Of a DNA stretch of 64,000 bases, positions 17,819 to 30,313 are shown one piece after another; the stretch's first letter is position 1; each line of letters opens with the position of its first letter. Position numbers and translations under genes: made by a program. The DNA lies in assembly GCF_000757425.2 (NCBI RefSeq), contig NZ_JPKR02000003.1, forward strand, positions 806,001 through 870,000, in the 5' to 3' direction. Below the pieces are notes generated by a model. That model saw only the letters and a program-made list of their open reading frames with translations. It searched no databases and was not told the origin of the DNA. This stretch comes from Tatumella morbirosei. Its GTDB lineage: Bacteria; Pseudomonadota; Gammaproteobacteria; Enterobacterales; Enterobacteriaceae.

Positions 17819-17849
17819 TAAGGCCGGAACAGTATGTTATCCGGCCTTA
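17819..17849 (+). terminator. Terminator of yncE
   Basis: TAAGGCCGG (17819-17827) pairs with CCGGCCTTA (17841-17849) across a 13-nt loop, beginning 12 nt after the yncE stop. The downstream tract is CTTCG rather than a long T run. Confidence 0.6.
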
Positions 17850-18307
17850 CTTCGTCAGAATGTCAGGTACAGCCGAACTGCACAGGGTATTTCCTGACGT
17901 TTATCCCCTGAACCACCGATCTGCCCTCCGATCATCACTGATATCCCTATTACCGGTTTGGTCGATCCGCAGCAGTGCTGCCCTGCGGTACAGCTGTTTC
18001 ACAGCAAAAATCAATGGCGGCAAACCGTTGGGAGAAGCCCCCGTCAACACCGGTAACACAATACACACTCATCCGATCCCTGATACACCAGCAAAAGGAA
18101 GTCTCTGCCGGTGTCCACAGGCACTTTGACCGCTTAAGGGTGAAAGAGTGCGCTGCAGTCCCTGGTCAGCCACCGGCTTGTTAGATAAAGTGATATTTAC
18201 TCCCCTCTCCGATAATAATATATAAATAACCTGTTAAATAGACTAAGTATTTTAATATTTTTCATTCTTATATTCGTCTTCCGTCGCCGAAAATTTACGG
18301 AAAAACA
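17850..18307. other. Intergenic region upstream of the bgl operon
   Basis: Roughly 460 bp with no convincing gene. Short frames here lack start signals and family features. The 3' part is strongly AT-rich, as is usual upstream of H-NS-silenced bgl operons. Confidence 0.5.
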
Positions 18308-18325
18308 ATATGATTACCATCACAA
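18308..18325 (+). promoter_or_regulatory. Candidate CRP site of the bgl promoter
   Basis: TATGA-TTACCA-TCACA at 18309-18324 differs at one position from the CRP consensus TGTGA-N6-TCACA. Its centre lies about 61 bp before the start of the leader antiterminator, compatible with class I activation of a start site near 18378. CRP control is known for E. coli bgl. Confidence 0.55.
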
Positions 18326-18379
18326 ATTCTGATATTTCCTCTTGTTAACAGCAGCACTGAGTTATTAAGTTAACCCTAA

Positions 18380-18408
18380 GGACGTTACCGGGACTTCCGG
18401 GCGAGACC
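18380..18408 (+). promoter_or_regulatory. Ribonucleic antiterminator (RAT) of the bgl leader
   Basis: The 29-nt segment begins GGACGTTACCGGG and ends GGGCGAGACC. It matches the BglG/LicT/SacY antiterminator pattern (GGAt-GTTAC ... GC-GGC-a-ACC), and its last bases are the first bases of the terminator stem. Binding of the operon's own antiterminator would prevent terminator folding. Confidence 0.85.
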
Positions 18409-18462
18409 TGATACATGAAATATACTGACTGCCGGTATATTTCATGTATCAGGTTTTTTTTT
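18406..18462 (+). terminator. Leader terminator of the bgl operon, controlled by antitermination
   Basis: A perfect 20-bp stem (18406-18425 with 18435-18454), a 9-nt loop, and a run of nine T ending at 18462. It lies 39 nt before the bglF start and overlaps the RAT by three bases, the diagnostic mutually exclusive arrangement. Confidence 0.92.
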
Positions 18463-18501
18463 GCCCTGGAAAAACTTCAACTCTTTGTTACAGGACATCT
18501 C

Positions 18502-21809
<3,308 letters not shown>

Positions 21810-21866
21810 TTCTTATTGGCGTGGTGCTTGTTACCACGCCGTACCGACAGTCTGGAATGAGTAACG

Positions 21867-22715
21867 ATGAAAATCCTTAAGATACTGAGTAATAATGCTA
21901 TTGTCGTCAGGGATGATCATGGTGAAATTTCCGTGGCACTGGGTAAAGGGATTGGTTTTGGGAAAAAGCCAGGAGACAGTGCTGACAGCCGGACCTTTGA
22001 GACACAATTCCTTCAAAAAGGAAATAATGTCGACAATGTCTATCAGCAAATATTCAGCAAAATCCCTGATGATATCATTCAGGTGACACGGGATATTGTT
22101 GCAATGACAGAGAAAGAGTTTCAGATTCTTTCCCCGCTGTCACTTTTGCTGACCTTGAGCGACCATCTCTATTTTGCAATGACACGAAGCCAGAATAAAA
22201 TTCACCTCCGAAGTCCCCTCAACTGGGATTTGAAAGTTTTCTATCCTAAGGAATATCAGCTGGCTGAAAAAGCAGTTCAGCTAATCAATACGACTCTGAG
22301 TGCTGACCTCCCGGAGGACGAAGCCGCATTTATTTCTCTACATATTATCAGCTCGCATCAGAATGCAAACATTCAGGACACCATGAGTTCGGCAGAATTA
22401 GTCAAAGACATACTAAAAATCATTAAAATACAGTTGAAATTACAGTTAAATGAAAAATCTCTGGAGTTCCAGCGTATTGTCACACATCTTAAATTCTTTT
22501 CTTTACGGATGATAAATCGTGACTATTTATCAATAGGCGATGATACGATTTATACCGACATCAGGGAAAAACTTACGCTATCTTATCATTGTGCCGAAAA
22601 AATAAAACAGTGGATTTCATTACACCACAACTATTCCATGACCCTCGATGAAATGATGTTTTTAACGATACATATAGAAAGATTAAGGGAAAGTTCACTG
22701 CGCGGAAATCCATAA
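21867..22715 (+). CDS. bglG: BglG/LicT-family transcriptional antiterminator
   Basis: A 282-residue RNA-binding antiterminator. The N-terminal CAT domain (residues 1-55: MKILKILSNNAIVVRDDHGE) binds the RAT RNA. Two PTS regulation domains follow (PRD1 about 65-170 with LSDHLYFA; PRD2 about 175-280). Conserved His residues for phosphorylation are visible (SDHLYFAMTR, FISLHI, HCAEKI, FLTIHI). It closes the operon, giving an autoregulatory loop; no second RAT/terminator was seen within the operon, unlike E. coli bgl, where terminators flank bglG. Confidence 0.9.
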   Translation: MKILKILSNNAIVVRDDHGEISVALGKGIGFGKKPGDSADSRTFETQFLQKGNNVDNVYQQIFSKIPDDIIQVTRDIVAMTEKEFQILSPLSLLLTLSDHLYFAMTRSQNKIHLRSPLNWDLKVFYPKEYQLAEKAVQLINTTLSADLPEDEAAFISLHIISSHQNANIQDTMSSAELVKDILKIIKIQLKLQLNEKSLEFQRIVTHLKFFSLRMINRDYLSIGDDTIYTDIREKLTLSYHCAEKIKQWISLHHNYSMTLDEMMFLTIHIERLRESSLRGNP

Positions 22716-23237
22716 TATTTTGTATCTATAACGGTTACCATGCTGCAGAGTCTGAAAGCCCACGTTATGAAATTCGATCCGGTTAACGGACAGACTTCTG
22801 TATTGTGCCATTACACTGCCCGCCTTAAAAACCACATAACAAGCAGCAATATTAACCTTATGCAAACCCCGCCCTGCGAATAACGATAATTCGTCTTTAC
22901 ACAGGTCGCTCTTGGCCGAAAATGATTATAAATATTATACATAATTTGTGCGGGATTACCGAGAAATTATTCCATCCCAGACCAGTAGATGGTTTTTCTT
23001 CATTAATTACATTGAGTTACAAACCAGCGATACATAGCCTGAATTGATATTTCCTGACAGTTTATACAATTATTTTAATAATAATTGTTAAAAATGTGAC
23101 TTTCCGCACTGATAGAAAACATCGGACAGAACGATAATGAATTCTCATGAAAATCAAGGAAAACGGCTCATTTATGCTTGCATTCATGCTGGATGTTTCC
23201 AGTGTGATTACCCGGATAAAAAATAAGGTTATATATT
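22716..23237. other. Intergenic region without a recognised gene
   Basis: About 520 bp of AT-rich sequence between bglG and the aldehyde dehydrogenase gene. I see no open frame with start signals, no clear terminator and no repeat. Confidence 0.5.
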
Positions 23238-24629
23238 ATGGCATTTTCAACGATTAATCCCTACACCGGTGAAACCTTAAAAGAATTTAAAGATGCAACT
23301 GACAGCGAAATTACGACGGCTATCAGCCATGCAGACCAGACATTTTCCGATTGGCGGCAGTTAACCATCGCTCAACGTACCGTGGTACTGCAAAAAGCCG
23401 CCGATATTTTGCGGGACAAAACGCAATATTTTGCAGAAATTATCACTCTGGAAATGGGAAAAATTATCGGTGAGGCCCGGGCAGAAGTAGAATTATCTGC
23501 CAGTATTCTTGAATACTACGTTAATAATGCCGAAAAATTACTGGCTGATGAACCGCTGCCTGTCACGGATCCACAGGAAGGTAAAGCGGTGCTGGTACAT
23601 GAACCTCTTGGCGTGATTCTGGCCATTGAGCCGTGGAATTTCCCGTTCTATCAGATTGCCCGTATCCTGGCCCCGCAACTGGCGGCCGGGAATACCTTGT
23701 TGCTGAAACATGCTTCGAATGTTCCGCAATGCGCTCAGGCTTTTGAACAGTTAATGCGGGATGCCGGGCTCCCTGAAGGTGGCTTTACCAACCTGTTCCT
23801 GCCTCATGACAAGATAGAGACTGTACTTAAAGACCCACGGGTTCATGGTGTGGCATTGACGGGTTCAGAAGCTGCCGGTGCCAGTGTAGCGGCCATTGCC
23901 GGAAAACATCTAAAAAAATCGACCCTTGAGCTGGGGGGTGCCGATGCGTTTGTGGTACTGGCGGATGCTGAATTAGACAAAACCGTCGACTGGGCAGTCT
24001 TCGGCCGGCACTGGAACGCCGGCCAGGTATGTGTTTCGTCAAAACGAATGATCATTCATGAAAAAATCTATGATGCGTTTCTGGAGAAATATACCGCTGC
24101 CGTGGCTAAGCTGAAAGCCGGTGATCCGATGGACAGCCAGACGCAACTGGCGCCCCTCTCTTCTCAGCGTGCTGCCGATAACCTGAGAACTCAACTCGCT
24201 AAGGCGATTGAACATGGTGCTACCGCCGTTGAAGTGGGGGAAAAAGTTCCCGCCAAAGGGGCTTTTGTACAGCCAACCATTCTGACCAATGTTACTCCCG
24301 ATAATCCGGCATATTATGAAGAGTTTTTCGGCCCGGTATCTATGATTATCAAAGCCAAAGACGATGACGACGCCATCCGGATAGCCAATGACAGTCACTT
24401 TGGGCTGGGAGGTTCGGTATTTACCGCTAATCCGGACTATGGTTATCAGCTGGCGAAAAAAATCATCACCGGAATGGTATTTGTGAATCACCCGACCATG
24501 GTGAAAGCTGACCTACCGTTTGGCGGGGTAAAACGTTCCGGCTATGGCCGTGAATTGCTGGGCCTGGGGCTGAAAGAGTTTGTTAACCATAAACTGATCG
24601 ATATCGTCGATATCGATGCCCCATTCTGA
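23238..24629 (+). CDS. NAD(P)-dependent aldehyde dehydrogenase, succinate-semialdehyde type
   Basis: A 463-residue ALDH. Landmarks are WNFPFYQIARILAPQLAAGN (cofactor domain, quoted as the start of helix A), the general base Glu in LELGGADAF, the catalytic Cys265 in NAGQVCVSSKR and the C-terminal FGGVKRSGYGRE. The length and wording are closest to the Sad/GabD group oxidising succinate semialdehyde, but aldehyde specificity is not readable. It is monocistronic, with its own terminator at 24651-24670. A GGTTATAT stretch precedes the ATG. Confidence 0.88.
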   Translation: MAFSTINPYTGETLKEFKDATDSEITTAISHADQTFSDWRQLTIAQRTVVLQKAADILRDKTQYFAEIITLEMGKIIGEARAEVELSASILEYYVNNAEKLLADEPLPVTDPQEGKAVLVHEPLGVILAIEPWNFPFYQIARILAPQLAAGNTLLLKHASNVPQCAQAFEQLMRDAGLPEGGFTNLFLPHDKIETVLKDPRVHGVALTGSEAAGASVAAIAGKHLKKSTLELGGADAFVVLADAELDKTVDWAVFGRHWNAGQVCVSSKRMIIHEKIYDAFLEKYTAAVAKLKAGDPMDSQTQLAPLSSQRAADNLRTQLAKAIEHGATAVEVGEKVPAKGAFVQPTILTNVTPDNPAYYEEFFGPVSMIIKAKDDDDAIRIANDSHFGLGGSVFTANPDYGYQLAKKIITGMVFVNHPTMVKADLPFGGVKRSGYGRELLGLGLKEFVNHKLIDIVDIDAPF

Positions 24630-24650
24630 CAATAATTCCGCTTTGTCGAC

Positions 24651-24670
24651 TCCCCGGCGGAGGCCGGGGA
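24651..24670 (+). terminator. Terminator of the aldehyde dehydrogenase gene
   Basis: TCCCCGGC (24651-24658) pairs with GCCGGGGA (24663-24670) around a GGAG loop, 21 bp after the stop codon. The T tract is weak. Confidence 0.65.
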
Positions 24671-24826
24671 TTAGCCTCCGTTGCCATCAATTGCGTGAAT
24701 TACCGCCAGTTTTCTGCTTTTTTTGAAGCAGTTGTATCTTTTATCAGCAGTCGGTGCGTCAGGGGGGAAAACTGTTTTGACAAGCCCGCGCCAGCCCGTT
24801 ACTATGCGCCCCGTCTTCACGACAAT

Positions 24827-24902
24827 TCCTCTGTAGTTCAGTCGGTAGAACGGCGGACTGTTAATCCGTATGTCACTGGTTCGAGTCCAGTCAGAGGAGC
24901 CA
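24827..24902 (+). tRNA. tRNA-Asn (anticodon GTT)
   Basis: A 76-nt cloverleaf. The acceptor stem TCCTCTG pairs with CAGAGGA, the discriminator is G and CCA is encoded (24900-24902). The D-arm region GTAGTTCAGTCGGTAGAAC, the anticodon loop CTGTTAATC with GTT, and the T-loop GGTTCGAGTCC are all canonical. Its 3' end is the left border of the island. Confidence 0.97.
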
Positions 24903-24912
24903 TTTTAAAGAA
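24886..24912 (+). repeat. Left attachment repeat (attL), 3' end of tRNA-Asn
   Basis: A 27-bp segment starting in the T-stem, covering the acceptor 3' strand and CCA plus ten downstream bases. It recurs with two mismatches at 37189-37215 in the same orientation. Confidence 0.8.
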
Positions 24913-24913
24913 A

Positions 24914-24941
24914 CCAGATGTCTACGGGCGTCTGGTTTTTT
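24914..24941 (+). terminator. Terminator after tRNA-Asn
   Basis: CCAGATG (24914-24920) pairs with CGTCTGG (24929-24935, one G-T pair), followed by six T. This is an intrinsic terminator 12 nt after the tRNA. Confidence 0.85.
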
Positions 24942-25039
24942 GCTTTTTATCAATTGGTTATCCCCTTCCCCTTGTCTACACTCATTTATTAAAAAATACC
25001 CGAAGCTACATCCCTTTGCTGGTAAATATGTTGGTCATG

Positions 25040-25236
25040 GTGGTTCGATACTTCTTTTACCAACTGCTTCAGATGGCATAATTCAGTCATACTTATGCCG
25101 CCGAATGTCCTCTTCCAGTTGTAAAATGCGGCCTGAGAAACCACCACTTTCCTGTGACTTCCTCCATTCAGATGCTTGAATGTGCTTGTTTCAGCACATA
25201 AGCGATCTGATCCCCGATAGAATGTGTCTTTCTCAT
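25040..25236 (-). pseudogene. Degenerate IS3-family orfA remnant
   Basis: From a minus-strand ATG at 25236 one frame reads MRKTHSIGDQIAYVLKQA, like the start of IS3-group OrfA helix-turn-helix proteins. It then continues in another frame as VVSQAAFYNWKRTFGGIS, the conserved OrfA recognition region (AxFYxWKxKFGGM). At least one frameshift separates them. No orfB or terminal inverted repeats were found. It marks old transposition next to the tRNA. Confidence 0.7.
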
Positions 25237-25583
25237 GCCTGATGACCTCATTCAGTGAGAGAAAGAATAGCCAGAAACCCCAATTTACACCGGTGCTGAA
25301 CAAAAGGAAGAGTTCACTTTTCAGGAAAAACCTGGGGTGTCACTATGCCTGGAGGACAGCTTATTTAACTACAGATGGGATGTACCCGGCATATCGATTT
25401 TTCATCTGCTAACTCAATATTGATTTTCTATTGACTGATTATTGACTATAGCACGTTAAAGTAGCCGCCTGGCAGATATAACATTTCTGGTCATAAATTC
25501 TGCAAACTTAAATTATCTTATCTGGTACGGCATTACATGAAATAGTTGATAAATCAGAATGCCGGCAACTTCGGAAAATATTT

Positions 25584-26543
25584 ATGTCACTCATTTCAAA
25601 AAGGCACCCTAGAGTTTCTCCTCCTCAAACACCCTTTGGACTTTATTTCGCGTTAACAAAAGGAAGTGTTCAGCCACATAAATTCTGGAATTCACGAAAT
25701 TTTAGATTTAAATTTTTCATCCGATCTATTTTCATGCCGGTAAAAACCTACCAGATCTTAAATTTCATTACTAAGCATTCAGCTTACAATGATCTTCTTC
25801 AAAATCAGCCCCGGTTGCCCTGCAGGGTTCACAGGCCTTATTTAAGTACAGCACTTTCAGTCACTGAAAAAGCGGAGGCTATTCTTTACCATTACAAAGA
25901 AATTATGCAACTCCTTGGTGAGGATAGATTCAGGCAGCATATTGGTCCTGAAGGACTCTGTCTAAGCCGGTTTGCAGGAAAGGACGGACAATTTTTTACC
26001 CTTCAGCTTGTCTCAACGTACAGGCTGGATAAAGAAGGTGAGGCCAGTATTATTTTGCGTAACAGTTGTGGTCAGATGTTGGCGGAGATAACGTTTGTGC
26101 TTTGCATTCGAAATAAAAAACGTTCATTAATCATCGGCGGCCTGCAAGGCCCTAATGGAGAAAATACGCAAAGGCTTGTTCAGCAGGCGACTAAGAATTT
26201 ATACAGTTTATTTCCCAAGCGTCTGGTTCTGGAATCTCTGGTACAAACCGCAGAACTGTTCAACATCAAGAGCATGATTGCTGTGTCTAATCAGCTTCAT
26301 GTTTACCAATCGGTCCGATACAAAAACAGAATTAAGCATATGCATGCAGATTACAATTCTTTCTGGGAAATGTCCGGCGGTATTTTGTGCGAGGACGGAT
26401 TTTATTCAATACCCCTTAACATTGTCAGGAAAAGTTTGGAAGACGTGCCCAGTAAAAAACGTGCAGAATACAGACGCCGGTATGAACTCATTGATGTCGT
26501 AAGAAGCCAGACATTTTTGACGCTTACCAGGAAAATATCCTAA
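25584..26543 (+). CDS. VirK/YbjX-family protein (DUF535)
   Basis: A 319-residue protein of the VirK/YbjX family. Recognisable segments are LSVTEKAEAILYHYK, GPEGLCLSRFAGKDGQF, GLQGPNGENTQRLVQQATKNL and KNRIKHMHADYNSFWEMSGG. In Salmonella, VirK is associated with resistance to antimicrobial peptides and lies beside mig-14; here both occur on one island about 6.6 kb apart. An N-terminal extension of about 50 residues precedes the usual start, so translation may begin at Met51 (25734). The base composition is AT-rich relative to the flanks. Confidence 0.85.
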   Translation: MSLISKRHPRVSPPQTPFGLYFALTKGSVQPHKFWNSRNFRFKFFIRSIFMPVKTYQILNFITKHSAYNDLLQNQPRLPCRVHRPYLSTALSVTEKAEAILYHYKEIMQLLGEDRFRQHIGPEGLCLSRFAGKDGQFFTLQLVSTYRLDKEGEASIILRNSCGQMLAEITFVLCIRNKKRSLIIGGLQGPNGENTQRLVQQATKNLYSLFPKRLVLESLVQTAELFNIKSMIAVSNQLHVYQSVRYKNRIKHMHADYNSFWEMSGGILCEDGFYSIPLNIVRKSLEDVPSKKRAEYRRRYELIDVVRSQTFLTLTRKIS

Positions 26544-27259
26544 CTCTTAACTCTACACTAGTACTATTTTGAATTTATAAGTAGCACCCGCCGCTTAAGA
26601 CAACGCGGCGGACCGTGGGCTATTTTAAGTCCGACTAACCCGCCCTTTAGTTCCTGAAATCGTATTGATATTTCCTGCCAGGTATATTCCACAAGAGGCA
26701 GTTAGAGTCAGCAACATAAAGGTCATTTTTTTTCCCTGCTGCTTTTTTATCAGGGATAACGTTGTCTTAACTCCTCCGGTCAGCCCTTTTAATGGCCACT
26801 CGGAAAAAATCCGTATCGTGATTGGAGTCATTATTTTCAATCCTGTATGAAGAAAAGAAATTCACTACCCTCATCCACTGCAGATATTCTTCAGGATTAG
26901 ATTTATGCACCGTATAATTATCCTCCTGTATTTTATGGTATAAGCCGGATCAGTCTGGCAGATTGTAGACAAAAAACTGTACAATCTCTTCTTTATCTGT
27001 GAGGGCTTCCCGGTACAATGTTTGTCCTTCAGACATAATTTAACTGCGGCATAAACCGTTTCAGGTAAAATTACCATATGTGATAAACGTCTTAACTAGC
27101 GGGCGAATGATAGCAGAAAATCCTGTGTGAATTAAAATACTCTACCGACGTTTTAATTAAATGAAATTTCTGGATTCTCGAGGCTATTTATTAGAAGCCT
27201 GCTCGCCCCCCCTTACGATGCTGCATAATGAAGCTGGAGCGGCCCAGAAATTTAGCTGT
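26544..27259. other. Intergenic region on the island, no recognised gene
   Basis: About 700 bp, AT-rich. A 7-bp GC hairpin at 26588-26611 follows virK. Minus-strand frames at 26625-26840 and 26871-27077 are open but have no recognisable family or good ribosome site; they may be gene debris. I do not call a gene. Confidence 0.5.
26588..26611 (+). terminator. Hairpin after the virK-like gene
   Basis: CCGCCGC (26588-26594) pairs with GCGGCGG (26605-26611), 45 bp downstream of the stop. There is no long T run, so it may be a weak or non-canonical terminator. Confidence 0.5.
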
Positions 27260-30200
27260 TTATGTGTATTTTCTCCTGCTCTCCCACTCAAGAAGATAAG
27301 TCATCAGTGCCGGGAGTAGAGTAAGCGTAAAAGCGGTAGCGGCAACCAGACCACCAATAATCGTGTAAGCCATCGGCCCCCAGAAGACCTGGCGTGCGAT
27401 GGGGATCATTCCAAATATTGCCGCGCTGGCTGTGAGTATTATAGGCCTGGCGCGATGGGTAGCAGCTCGACTGACAGCGTCATTAATGCTCATCTGCTGG
27501 CGGATATTGTTGTCAACCTCGCAGATCATGATGATGGCGTTCCTGATGATCATTCCACTCAGGGCAATCACGCCCAGTATGGCGACAAATCCCATGGGCG
27601 TGCCAGTTGGAACCAGTGCAGCTACCACACCTATGAACCCGAAGGGCGCCATCAGGGTAGCCAATATCACCCGCGAATAGCTCTGGAGCTGTAACATCAT
27701 CACACCCAGCATGCATGCCAGCGTGACGGGCAGAACGTTAAAGAGTGAACTGTTACCTTTATCGGCGTCCTCTGACTCGCCTCCTTCGGATATATGGTAA
27801 TCGTCCGGCAGCTTCTGGTTCATGGCAGCTATTGCTGAAGCAAGGCTGGCAGAGACATCATCCGCATTCTGCCCAGATGCCACGTCTGCCTGTACGGTAA
27901 TAATTGAGGCACGATTGCGACGCTCGATCAATGGCGTTTCCAGTCCCCAACTTACGGTGGCAACCTGAGCAAGGGGAACATTTATGCCGCTACTATTGCG
28001 AATGAGCATGCTGGCAAGACTCATGGTGTCCTGCTGCTCCCCTTCTCTGGGGCGCAGTACAAGGTCTGTAAGCCGATCGGCACTACGCACACGTGTGATC
28101 ACCGCGCCACTATAATACGTTCTCAGCGCCTGAGCTATCTGAACACCAGACAGACCTGCAAGCCGTGCCTGCATCTGGTTAACTTTGATTGTAATTGCAC
28201 GCTGAGGCTCACCTGAAGTGAGGTTAATATTACGTATATCACTGTGATTACCCAGCTCTTGCATAAGACGCTGCGCGATTTTCCGGACCTTTTCGCTGTC
28301 GGGCCCCTGCACACGATATTTAATTGGCCAGCCCACCGGCGGCCCCAGTTCAAGTGGTGAAACACGGGTAACATAAGCACTGTAGCGTTTGTCGAGCAAT
28401 GCCGTCAGACGACTTTGCAGGTCATGACGCGATTCGAGGCTGCTGGCAACCAGAACCAGCTGAGCCCTGTTTTCCGCATCAGACTGAACATCCATCGGCA
28501 GATAAAAGCGTATCGCACCTGTGCCGATATAGGAGGAATAGCTGCTCAGACCTTTTTCATTTTCCAGTTCCTTTTCAAAGGATTCCACAATGCGCATCGT
28601 TTCCTGCTGTGTTGAGCCCTCAGGCAGAGTGAAACTGACAAGCAGTTCGGGCCTGTCCGAAGACGGGAAAAACTCAGATTTCAGCCACTGTACTAGCCAT
28701 ATTGAAATCAGCAGCAGTAAAACTGAGCCGCATATAATCAGCAGCCTGTGACGCAGAGTATAGTGGAGTAAGGATGCATACCCCCGCCCAAGCCGCCCTG
28801 GTTTGTGACCTTGCTGCCTGAGTTGTTTTGGCAGAATCCAGACGCCACTTAATGGAGAAAAGAGCGCTGCCACAACCCATGAACTCAGGAGCGATATGAG
28901 TACCACGACAAAAAGTGAATAGCAGTATTCCCCGGCAGCCGACTTAGCAAAACCAACAGGTATAAATCCGGCGATCATAACTAGCGTCCCGGCCAGCATT
29001 GGGAAAGCGGTTGTAGTGAAAGCGCTTGCAGCGGCCTTTTTAAGCGACTCGCCACGCTCAAGGCTGGATACCATCGACTCGATCGTTATCATGGCATCGT
29101 CAACCAGTAGCCCCAACGCAATGATAAGTGCGCCCAGTGAAATCCTTTGTAATCCTATTCCAGCCAGATACATGCCAGCAAACGTCATCGCCAATACAAC
29201 CGGAATAGCAACGGCGACAACCAGGCCGGCGCGAAGCCCCAGAGAGACGAATGAAACTGCCAGAACGATTACGATGGCTTCGGCCAATACATGGATAAAG
29301 CCCGAAACGGCATTTTCTACTACTAAAGATTGATCAGCGACGCTGCTTATCGTAACACCCACCGGCAGTCGGCTGCGAATCTGCTCAATTTTCGCACCCA
29401 GCGCCCTGCCAAACTCAAGCATGTTACCGCCAGCGGCCATTGCGATGCCGATCCCAACGGCAGGCTTTCCGTTGACGTGAAAAACAGGACGGGGCTGCTG
29501 CGAAGGTTCAATATCAATATCGGCCACCGATGTCAGAGGAAAAGTTTTTCCCCCAATCGTCAGGACTTCACCGCGAAGGCTTTCAACAGATGCCACCACA
29601 CTGTCGACCGCAATATCAATGATATCTTTATCTGTGCGGAGAACGCCCGCCTCGGTTACTGAGTTCTGCGCTCGCAGCGCTTCGATCAGTGATTCAGACG
29701 TAATGCCCATCTGCGCAAGGCGACGTTGTGAGTAGCGAAGGACAATCTGGTCGTCCTGAGTACCCAGTAACTGAGTCAGTCCAATTCCAGGCACAGTTAG
29801 CAGCGTTTTCTGTATCTCCTCCGCCTGACTTGTGAGCTGCCTGTTGCTGTATCCCTCAGCCGTAATACCGAGTATGGTGCCGTAGGTCGCGTCATACTCA
29901 TCGTTGACCATCGGCTCACCAACGCCGTCTGGCAGTTGCAAGGAAAGATCGTGCATTTTTTTACGCAAGAGCGCCCAGGTCGGCTTAACCTTATCAGCGG
30001 GCGTTTCATCTCTGAGATTAACGGTAATTTCTGTACTTCCACGCCGCGTCTGGCTTTCAATGCTGTCGATGTAAGGCAGCTCCTGAACCGTCTTTTCAAT
30101 TTTATCTGTAACGTGATGGACTATGTCATCAGGGGACGCGCCTGACCACTCGGCGTTAATAATTGCCGTTTTGATAGTAAACGCCGGATCCTCTTCTCTC

Positions 30201-30313
30201 GGCATGGCCTGATAGCAAATGTAGCCAATCGACATGATAAGCAGAAGCAGGAAGCTGACGATTTGCTGATGTTCTATCGCCCAGGTAGAGAGATTAAATC
30301 TTCCCGGTTTCAT
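27260..30313 (-). CDS. RND-family efflux pump inner-membrane subunit
   Basis: A 1017-residue AcrB/HAE1-type proton-driven transporter. The first TM segment is near residues 14-32. A large periplasmic porter loop follows, then TM4 with the proton-relay Asp pair in GLLVDDAMITIE, a second porter loop, and the C-terminal TM bundle ending LLPALMTYLLEWES. It overlaps the adaptor gene by 20 bp, so the two are coupled. A divergent outer-membrane factor gene completes a tripartite pump. Sequence style is closer to the environmental VexF/TriC-type group than to AcrB. Substrates are unknown; its island neighbours suggest cationic or membrane-active agents (inference). Confidence 0.9.
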   Translation of the reverse strand: MKPGRFNLSTWAIEHQQIVSFLLLLIMSIGYICYQAMPREEDPAFTIKTAIINAEWSGASPDDIVHHVTDKIEKTVQELPYIDSIESQTRRGSTEITVNLRDETPADKVKPTWALLRKKMHDLSLQLPDGVGEPMVNDEYDATYGTILGITAEGYSNRQLTSQAEEIQKTLLTVPGIGLTQLLGTQDDQIVLRYSQRRLAQMGITSESLIEALRAQNSVTEAGVLRTDKDIIDIAVDSVVASVESLRGEVLTIGGKTFPLTSVADIDIEPSQQPRPVFHVNGKPAVGIGIAMAAGGNMLEFGRALGAKIEQIRSRLPVGVTISSVADQSLVVENAVSGFIHVLAEAIVIVLAVSFVSLGLRAGLVVAVAIPVVLAMTFAGMYLAGIGLQRISLGALIIALGLLVDDAMITIESMVSSLERGESLKKAAASAFTTTAFPMLAGTLVMIAGFIPVGFAKSAAGEYCYSLFVVVLISLLSSWVVAALFSPLSGVWILPKQLRQQGHKPGRLGRGYASLLHYTLRHRLLIICGSVLLLLISIWLVQWLKSEFFPSSDRPELLVSFTLPEGSTQQETMRIVESFEKELENEKGLSSYSSYIGTGAIRFYLPMDVQSDAENRAQLVLVASSLESRHDLQSRLTALLDKRYSAYVTRVSPLELGPPVGWPIKYRVQGPDSEKVRKIAQRLMQELGNHSDIRNINLTSGEPQRAITIKVNQMQARLAGLSGVQIAQALRTYYSGAVITRVRSADRLTDLVLRPREGEQQDTMSLASMLIRNSSGINVPLAQVATVSWGLETPLIERRNRASIITVQADVASGQNADDVSASLASAIAAMNQKLPDDYHISEGGESEDADKGNSSLFNVLPVTLACMLGVMMLQLQSYSRVILATLMAPFGFIGVVAALVPTGTPMGFVAILGVIALSGMIIRNAIIMICEVDNNIRQQMSINDAVSRAATHRARPIILTASAAIFGMIPIARQVFWGPMAYTIIGGLVAATAFTLTLLPALMTYLLEWESRRKYT

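Noticed and set aside
26625..27077. Two small minus-strand frames on the island
   Set aside because: Could be gene debris or small proteins, but no start signal or family supports a call.
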